DNA of 8,829 nt from Thermoplasmata archaeon (GTDB lineage Archaea > Thermoplasmatota > Thermoplasmata > Thermoplasmatales > Thermoplasmataceae). The notes beneath the pieces are model-generated. The model did not search any database. It was given only the letters and a program-made list of their open reading frames with translations, and was not told the DNA's origin. This document shows, one piece after another, positions 4,555 to 8,829 of the stretch. The DNA is taken from NCBI GenBank assembly GCA_021835265.1, contig JAKBQK010000102.1, positions 1 through 8,829 on the forward strand. Direction: 5' to 3'. Made by a program: the position numbers and the translations under genes. How positions within the stretch are numbered: the first letter of the stretch is position 1; each line of letters begins with the position of its first letter.

Positions 4555-7107
4555 CTACTTAGGTTCTGTACTTTTGGAACCTTCAGATGTAAAAAACTGA
4601 ATCATCTTTTCAAAACTGTCAAAGTGATATTTGTAAAATTCTTCTTCATTGATTCTAACGTAAACCCATTTATTCCCTGTAACTCTCTCTGCGTCCCCGC
4701 ACCACACTATAGCCCTCCTGTCTTTGAACACCACGTCCACGTCTTCTTCTCCTTTAGTCTCTGCAAGTACGTGCTTGTCTTCCATATTCACTATGAAGTC
4801 TGGACGGTAATGCCTTAGATCTCCATTTGAGTCTCTGTATTCAATGAGAAATCCAACCTTGGGAGCATTCTTCGAAAATGCTTTAACGTCATCGGCAGAA
4901 TCCAAAAAGCGAGAAAAGTTAACCTCAAGGTCGTTATCGCAAGGAACGTAATTGAATATGCACTTGTTGGCCTGATAAACTTTCTTCGTCCAGACAAAGG
5001 GCTGTGTTTCTGAGATCATTATTCTGTCGAATTTACTCGCTTCTCTCTCAGTAAATGCAAGATCCTTGAGGTTCTCTACAAAAGTATTTATAATTCTATC
5101 CTCAACTTCTGGCTCGCTAATTTGGAACAGAACCCTGGGGTCTTCTAAACTAACTTCCTGATCGAACAGTTTTCCTTGTATGTAGTCCTTAACAATTGGA
5201 TATAGATCAGCGAACATGTTGGAGAGATTAAGTTCATTGAGTATCCGCCCGGTGTAATATGCGATTACGCTCTTTACATCCTGTGGTACGGGTAGATCCC
5301 AATTTCTCTCAACCTGCACCGCTCCTGTGATCATATCTACGGCCCGGTAGGTTGTTTTGAAAACCTTATTTTCCAGTTTTATGGAAAGAGGCGGGATCTT
5401 GTCTATTGTGCCTTCATTTATCTCGAATTCCCTAACAACTATAGCAGGGGTCAGAATAGGAATTTCTATATCGAATTCTTTTTTATCCATATCAACGAAT
5501 ATCGTTGTTAGATTGATTGGATTTCCAAGGTTCGTGGTTCCAAACGATATATTTTCGTCCTTTTCCAGTTCTTCTATTATCTGCATCAGCCCTGGTGGGC
5601 CTATAACTTCTAAGACGTTTACGAAATCATTTACACTTGCATTCTCCTCTGGAAACATCTTCCTGAGCCCCCTTCCAATAACCTGTTCAGGAAGAACATT
5701 TCGTTCTGAGGTGTATGATCTCAGACCAACTATGACATTCACATTGCGAACATCCCACCCTTCGTTAAGCATCATCGTGCTTACTATTGCCTCGTAGGTG
5801 TTTTCATCACTGTCAACGGTCTGTGCGAACTTCCTTGCCTCTTCAATGTGAGATTTCACTACTTCTCCTTTGTTGTCAGTATGTATCAATAGAACCTTGC
5901 CAGAGAGCTGTGGTAGTGTATCAAGATATTTCTTCAACTGATCGGCCTGCTCGTTGTCTGGGCATTGGAAAAACAATATAGGTTTCTTATTCAGCTTTGT
6001 TAGAGCGTCTTTATACTCCTGCCATCTCTTGATACCAGCTTCTATCCATGCTCTATAGCGTTCAACAACGTTTGTAGATGTTATTTCAGTTGCATTTTGA
6101 ACCATGCCCTTAAGTGGCCTCTTAACTATGTTCATCTCTATTGCTTCCTTAAGGGTAAAATCAACTATCAACCAGGTGAATAAAACACCATTCTCACTTC
6201 TGGGTGTGGCTGAGAAATCAAGCTCCATGTTAAAGCCTTTGCCATACCTAGATTCAAGAGCTTTATGGAGATCTATCAATATTTGCTTCCATCTCTTCTC
6301 GTAATTGTATATATGATGTGCCTCATCCTTCAGGATCATTATGTTGGGTATCTTTTCTAAGACCTCTCTTATTCTGTTCTCCTGTGCAATGTTTGTTCTG
6401 TTCACCTCCTTTAGATCGAGAACCTCGTCCACGAGTTTATCTGCTTCCTTTTTCTTGTTAGCCTTATCCTGAAGTTGCTGTACATTAGTCAGAAAAAGAA
6501 CAGAGTCAGGTATATTGTTAATTGGGTCTTCCTTTAGGATCACCTTAAGATCGAAGAGATTCATCCATTCTGGTGGAATTAACGGTATTTCACGGAATAT
6601 CTTGCCATCTTGATAGTCCCTCTTCAAACGATCGTAGATCACATTCTTCTCTCCAGCAATCAACAGAAACTTAGATGTATAATCATCCTGATTTTCGAAT
6701 TTATTATTGAAGTACTGCCATACGATTGAAAGAGCCATAACAAAAGTCTTTCCTGAACCAGTAGCCATCTTAAATCCATAGAGTGGATAAATATCGAGAT
6801 TAGGATCAAAAAGATAGGGTCCCTCTCCAAATTCCCTTGCTAGATCTATAAATCTCCTTTTTTTCATAACCTCGTAAACATAAATTAAAGTTTCTATGGA
6901 TTCCCTCTGAGCATACCAGAATTCGAATTTCTCATTGTTTACTATATGATCTTCGTTGAACCAAAAATTCAACAATCTTTTGGTCGTTTTCGTTGTGTTC
7001 GGGTATCCTGAATCTCTCCATTTCTTAACGGCTAATCTTAATTTGTTAACGAGGTATGCCTTGCTTTTGTCTCTATCTTGTGGCAATAATATATCCGTAG
7101 GATTCAT
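4555..7107 (-). CDS. res: Type III restriction enzyme Res subunit (helicase/translocase-nuclease)
   Basis: The protein has 850 residues, near the usual size for type III Res. In type III systems Res joins Mod, hydrolyses ATP to move along or signal over DNA, and cuts near unmethylated sites. Helicase superfamily 2 motifs are intact and in order: Walker A ATGSGKT (115-121), DEAH (261-264), SAT (299-301), a GWDVRNV segment near 450, and QVIGRGLRK (475-483) with its arginines. The C-terminal nuclease has YRPDF (767-771) and AETKG (782-786), a PD...ExK arrangement as in EcoP-type enzymes. The ATG overlaps the mod stop as ATGA and has GGTGA four bases upstream, so it is the second gene of the operon and translationally coupled. 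No truncation is seen. With the partner methyltransferase damaged, Res activity here would be harmful or, more likely, absent, since Mod supplies site recognition. Confidence 0.93.
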   Translation of the reverse strand: MNPTDILLPQDRDKSKAYLVNKLRLAVKKWRDSGYPNTTKTTKRLLNFWFNEDHIVNNEKFEFWYAQRESIETLIYVYEVMKKRRFIDLAREFGEGPYLFDPNLDIYPLYGFKMATGSGKTFVMALSIVWQYFNNKFENQDDYTSKFLLIAGEKNVIYDRLKRDYQDGKIFREIPLIPPEWMNLFDLKVILKEDPINNIPDSVLFLTNVQQLQDKANKKKEADKLVDEVLDLKEVNRTNIAQENRIREVLEKIPNIMILKDEAHHIYNYEKRWKQILIDLHKALESRYGKGFNMELDFSATPRSENGVLFTWLIVDFTLKEAIEMNIVKRPLKGMVQNATEITSTNVVERYRAWIEAGIKRWQEYKDALTKLNKKPILFFQCPDNEQADQLKKYLDTLPQLSGKVLLIHTDNKGEVVKSHIEEARKFAQTVDSDENTYEAIVSTMMLNEGWDVRNVNVIVGLRSYTSERNVLPEQVIGRGLRKMFPEENASVNDFVNVLEVIGPPGLMQIIEELEKDENISFGTTNLGNPINLTTIFVDMDKKEFDIEIPILTPAIVVREFEINEGTIDKIPPLSIKLENKVFKTTYRAVDMITGAVQVERNWDLPVPQDVKSVIAYYTGRILNELNLSNMFADLYPIVKDYIQGKLFDQEVSLEDPRVLFQISEPEVEDRIINTFVENLKDLAFTEREASKFDRIMISETQPFVWTKKVYQANKCIFNYVPCDNDLEVNFSRFLDSADDVKAFSKNAPKVGFLIEYRDSNGDLRHYRPDFIVNMEDKHVLAETKGEEDVDVVFKDRRAIVWCGDAERVTGNKWVYVRINEEEFYKYHFDSFEKMIQFFTSEGSKSTEPK

Positions 7108-8729
7108 ATCTTCACCTTCAGAATCTTGTTCGTGTCGTTGCCAAAGACGTCCACGACCTTCACCATTATCTGGTATTCTCCACTTTCCTCATATTTATGT
7201 TTCGCTTCATATTCCACTCTAAGATCTTTCTTTGTTCTATAGCTCTGCCATTGATTATGGAATGTATCACCTTTAAAATCCCAGTCAATGGCCCAGTAAT
7301 CTATAAGTTGCCTCGTATTCTTCAAGTTCTTAAGGGCATCCAGAACATCTGGGGAAGGCTTCAGATTAAAATCTTCAATTTTTAGAGTTATTTCCTTTTC
7401 AGATATACTTTTGGATATACATAAATAAGCTAGTTCATTAAACTTGACGGAAGGAATTAGGTTTTTTTCAATAACTTGGTCTGGTATCTTAAGAAGTTTA
7501 AGGTCAAAATTTGTGCCTGCCAAGGCTGATTTTAGTTCGTTCACATTCGGTACCTGTATCAATCTGAGGTCTAATCCTTCCTTTTCCGCTATTTTCTTTG
7601 CAAGTTCATTAACTTCATAATTCCATTCCCATCCCAATACATCAGCCTTGTCGAAATTATTACTTATGCATTCTGAGATAAAGTTTCTGATCTTGTCCAT
7701 TGAGACTGGTGAGTTACTTGAACCTATGTGCACAGCTCTTTGGCCTTTTGTGGCATGGATGTATCGGAACCCATTAAGCGGTTTTGCCTCATATAATTTT
7801 GTCATAAATGAGAGGTAATCCTGAGGATTCTCCTTCCAATATGCGAGTTCATAATTTCCTATGTTCCAGAGTTCGAATGGTCTTGCTGGCTTACCATATT
7901 TATCCTTCTTCTCATCTACTAAATCCTTTGAATTATGGATATCTAATAGCCTCTTCCTTGTAACCTGAATAGCGTATTTTGAGAGGTCAGACCCAATCCA
8001 TCTTCTACCAAGTTTTTCTGCCACTGCTAAAGTAGTTCCAGAGCCACAGAAGAAATCTGCGATAATTTCGCCTGGATTGGAGGAAGCAAGGATGATACGT
8101 TTCAAAAGATTCTCAGGTTTTTGGGTATCAAATCCAAGAGCTTCGGAAGATTGTCCTTGCAAAGGATTTACTTCCTTATCAACCCATAAATCAGAAACAA
8201 TTTGCCCTGGCATATCTTTTAGATATACTTTCAATCTATACATTCCAGATTTTGTTTTATAAATACGTCCATCTTGCCAGAATTTTTCCAGATTTTCTAA
8301 TGAGTATAGCCAAGGTGCTTTAATTCCATGAAACTCAAAAACCTTTCTACCCGCTGTTCTCTGGATCCCCCCTGCAGTAAGTGCGGTGGTCTGATAATAA
8401 CCTTTACCATCGTTGTCATTGTAATTAAAACTTTTTAAATAATCCTTATCTGGAGTTCTATAAATAGGTTTTACTTCTAAAACGGCTGGATTTTTTGCAT
8501 ATATAAATATCATGTCATGCTGATTGCCGAAACCCACTGATTGAGACTTTGGACTGTTAGTTTTTCTCCATATAATCTGATTTACGAAATTACTATATCC
8601 GAAAATCTCATCCATCATAACTTTAACATAATGACCAACATTCTCGTCTAAGTGTACATAAATTGATCCGTTTTCAGCTAAAAGTTCTTTCATCAATACT
8701 AACCTGAACTCCCGAATTTTTACCACCAT
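7104..8729 (-). CDS. mod: Type III-like DNA adenine methyltransferase Mod, N-terminally truncated (lacks DPPY/F motif)
   Basis: The protein has 541 residues. Beta-class amino-methyltransferases carry, in order, motif IV (DPPY/F, catalytic), the target-recognition region, then the S-adenosylmethionine-binding motifs. Here the second half is clear: DTQKPENLL (201-209) before DFFCGSGTTL (225-234, motif I) and WIGSD (244-248). The part just after motif IV is also clear: LVLMKELLAENGSIYVHLDENVG (10-32) and FVNQIIWRKT (48-57). Motif IV and everything before it are missing; homology starts about residue 7 and an in-frame TGA lies at 8762-8760. I see no continuation in another frame within the window. 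The C-terminus (about 480-541) looks like a small PKD-like beta domain typical of this archaeal group. Without DPPY it should not methylate. The ATG at 8729 falls inside a TACCACCATTA repeat. It may be a pseudogene, or half of a gene split by an insertion to the right. Confidence 0.85.
   Translation of the reverse strand: MVVKIREFRLVLMKELLAENGSIYVHLDENVGHYVKVMMDEIFGYSNFVNQIIWRKTNSPKSQSVGFGNQHDMIFIYAKNPAVLEVKPIYRTPDKDYLKSFNYNDNDGKGYYQTTALTAGGIQRTAGRKVFEFHGIKAPWLYSLENLEKFWQDGRIYKTKSGMYRLKVYLKDMPGQIVSDLWVDKEVNPLQGQSSEALGFDTQKPENLLKRIILASSNPGEIIADFFCGSGTTLAVAEKLGRRWIGSDLSKYAIQVTRKRLLDIHNSKDLVDEKKDKYGKPARPFELWNIGNYELAYWKENPQDYLSFMTKLYEAKPLNGFRYIHATKGQRAVHIGSSNSPVSMDKIRNFISECISNNFDKADVLGWEWNYEVNELAKKIAEKEGLDLRLIQVPNVNELKSALAGTNFDLKLLKIPDQVIEKNLIPSVKFNELAYLCISKSISEKEITLKIEDFNLKPSPDVLDALKNLKNTRQLIDYWAIDWDFKGDTFHNQWQSYRTKKDLRVEYEAKHKYEESGEYQIMVKVVDVFGNDTNKILKVKI
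7112..7116 (-). promoter_or_regulatory. Ribosome binding site GGTGA for res, inside the end of mod
   Basis: On the minus strand GGTGA, spacer AGAT, then ATG at 7107-7105. The mod stop TGA (7106-7104) overlaps that ATG by two bases within ATGA. This supports the res start and coupled translation from one mRNA. Confidence 0.6.
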
Positions 8730-8809
8730 TAATTTATGATTTATCCATAATTTGTTGGCTCATGAATAAAGGCAAAGTTTAATTATAATGGTGGTATTTC
8801 CCACCATTA
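8721..8809. repeat. Three copies of a TACCACCATTA motif around the mod start
   Basis: TACCACCATTA (8721-8731) and its exact reverse complement TAATGGTGGTA (8786-8796) face each other across 54 bp. TAATGGTGG (8786-8794) also pairs with CCACCATTA (8801-8809) as a perfect 9-bp hairpin with loop TATTTC. The first copy spans the mod start codon. It could be an operator cluster (one copy overlaps a TATA-like box) or the terminal repeats of a small mobile element. Confidence 0.6.
8778..8788 (-). promoter_or_regulatory. TATA-like box upstream of the mod-res operon
   Basis: On the minus strand this reads TTATAATTAAA and overlaps the end of the TACCACCATTA repeat. Transcription starting about 25 nt downstream would begin near 8760, close to an ATG at 8763 that opens a 9-codon frame (MSQQIMDKS, stop TAA at 8736-8734). 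That short frame might be what is left of an original mod start. This is a call by composition only. Confidence 0.3.
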
Positions 8810-8829
8810 CATCAAGGAATCAGACAATC

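Noticed and set aside
4528..4818. Plus-strand ORF opposite the end of res
   Set aside because: It is antisense to the nuclease domain of res, which has clear family motifs. It has no start signal and an unlikely amino-acid mix.
5357..6304. Several plus-strand ORFs opposite res
   Set aside because: They are shadows of the helicase gene on the other strand, without recognisable domains.
8734..8763. MSQQIMDKS frame as a true upstream start for mod
   Set aside because: It stops at 8736-8734 and is out of frame with mod, so it cannot encode the missing N-terminus. It may at most be a leftover of an earlier start.

Overview
The window looks archaeal. Arg codons AGA/AGG and Ile ATA are common. Two genes have AT-rich, TATA-like upstream sequences at a distance that fits leaderless transcripts. 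Two others have GGTGA-type ribosome binding sites of the archaeal kind. Most of the window is AT-rich. A Thermoplasmatales-like acidophile is a reasonable guess, but nothing here fixes the lineage. Low gene density, orphan genes, a damaged restriction-modification operon and many repeats mark this as an accessory region.

Layout. (1) 1-104: the last 33 codons of an unidentified gene running in from the left, with a hairpin over its stop codon. (2) 105-809: no convincing gene, but an imperfect 45-nt tandem repeat, two related ACACT-type dyads, a GCGGATCCGC palindrome and nested inverted repeats; then a plus-strand gene at 810-1778 for a probable ribbon-helix-helix/coiled-coil protein. (3) 1779-2698: a 920-bp stretch without a convincing gene, holding an array of GATGGA-like words about every 12 bp and a 17-bp-paired imperfect inverted repeat. 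(4) 2699-3343 and 3534-4073: two unidentified plus-strand genes. (5) 4099-4541: a GC-rich island between convergent genes, packed with hairpins that share a C(GNA)G triloop, including six copies of GCGAAGC. It also holds two copies of a 32-nt core enclosed by stems that differ in sequence yet stay complementary. (6) 8729-4555 on the minus strand: a type III-like restriction-modification operon, mod then res, joined by an ATGA overlap.

The Res subunit looks complete, with Walker A, DEAH, SAT, an arginine-finger motif and a C-terminal PD...ExK nuclease. The Mod subunit has lost its N-terminus, including the catalytic DPPY/F motif IV. Its start codon lies inside one of several copies of TACCACCATTA clustered just upstream, which suggests a rearrangement or a re-used promoter/operator. 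The operon as seen could probably not methylate DNA by itself.

The most novel item is the structured island at 4099-4541. Its pairings are largely nested, two outer pairings are mutually exclusive, and one repeated stem shows compensatory changes. I cannot assign it to any known RNA or repeat family. It could be a non-coding RNA, a bidirectional terminator, or a DNA element that works as folded single strand.
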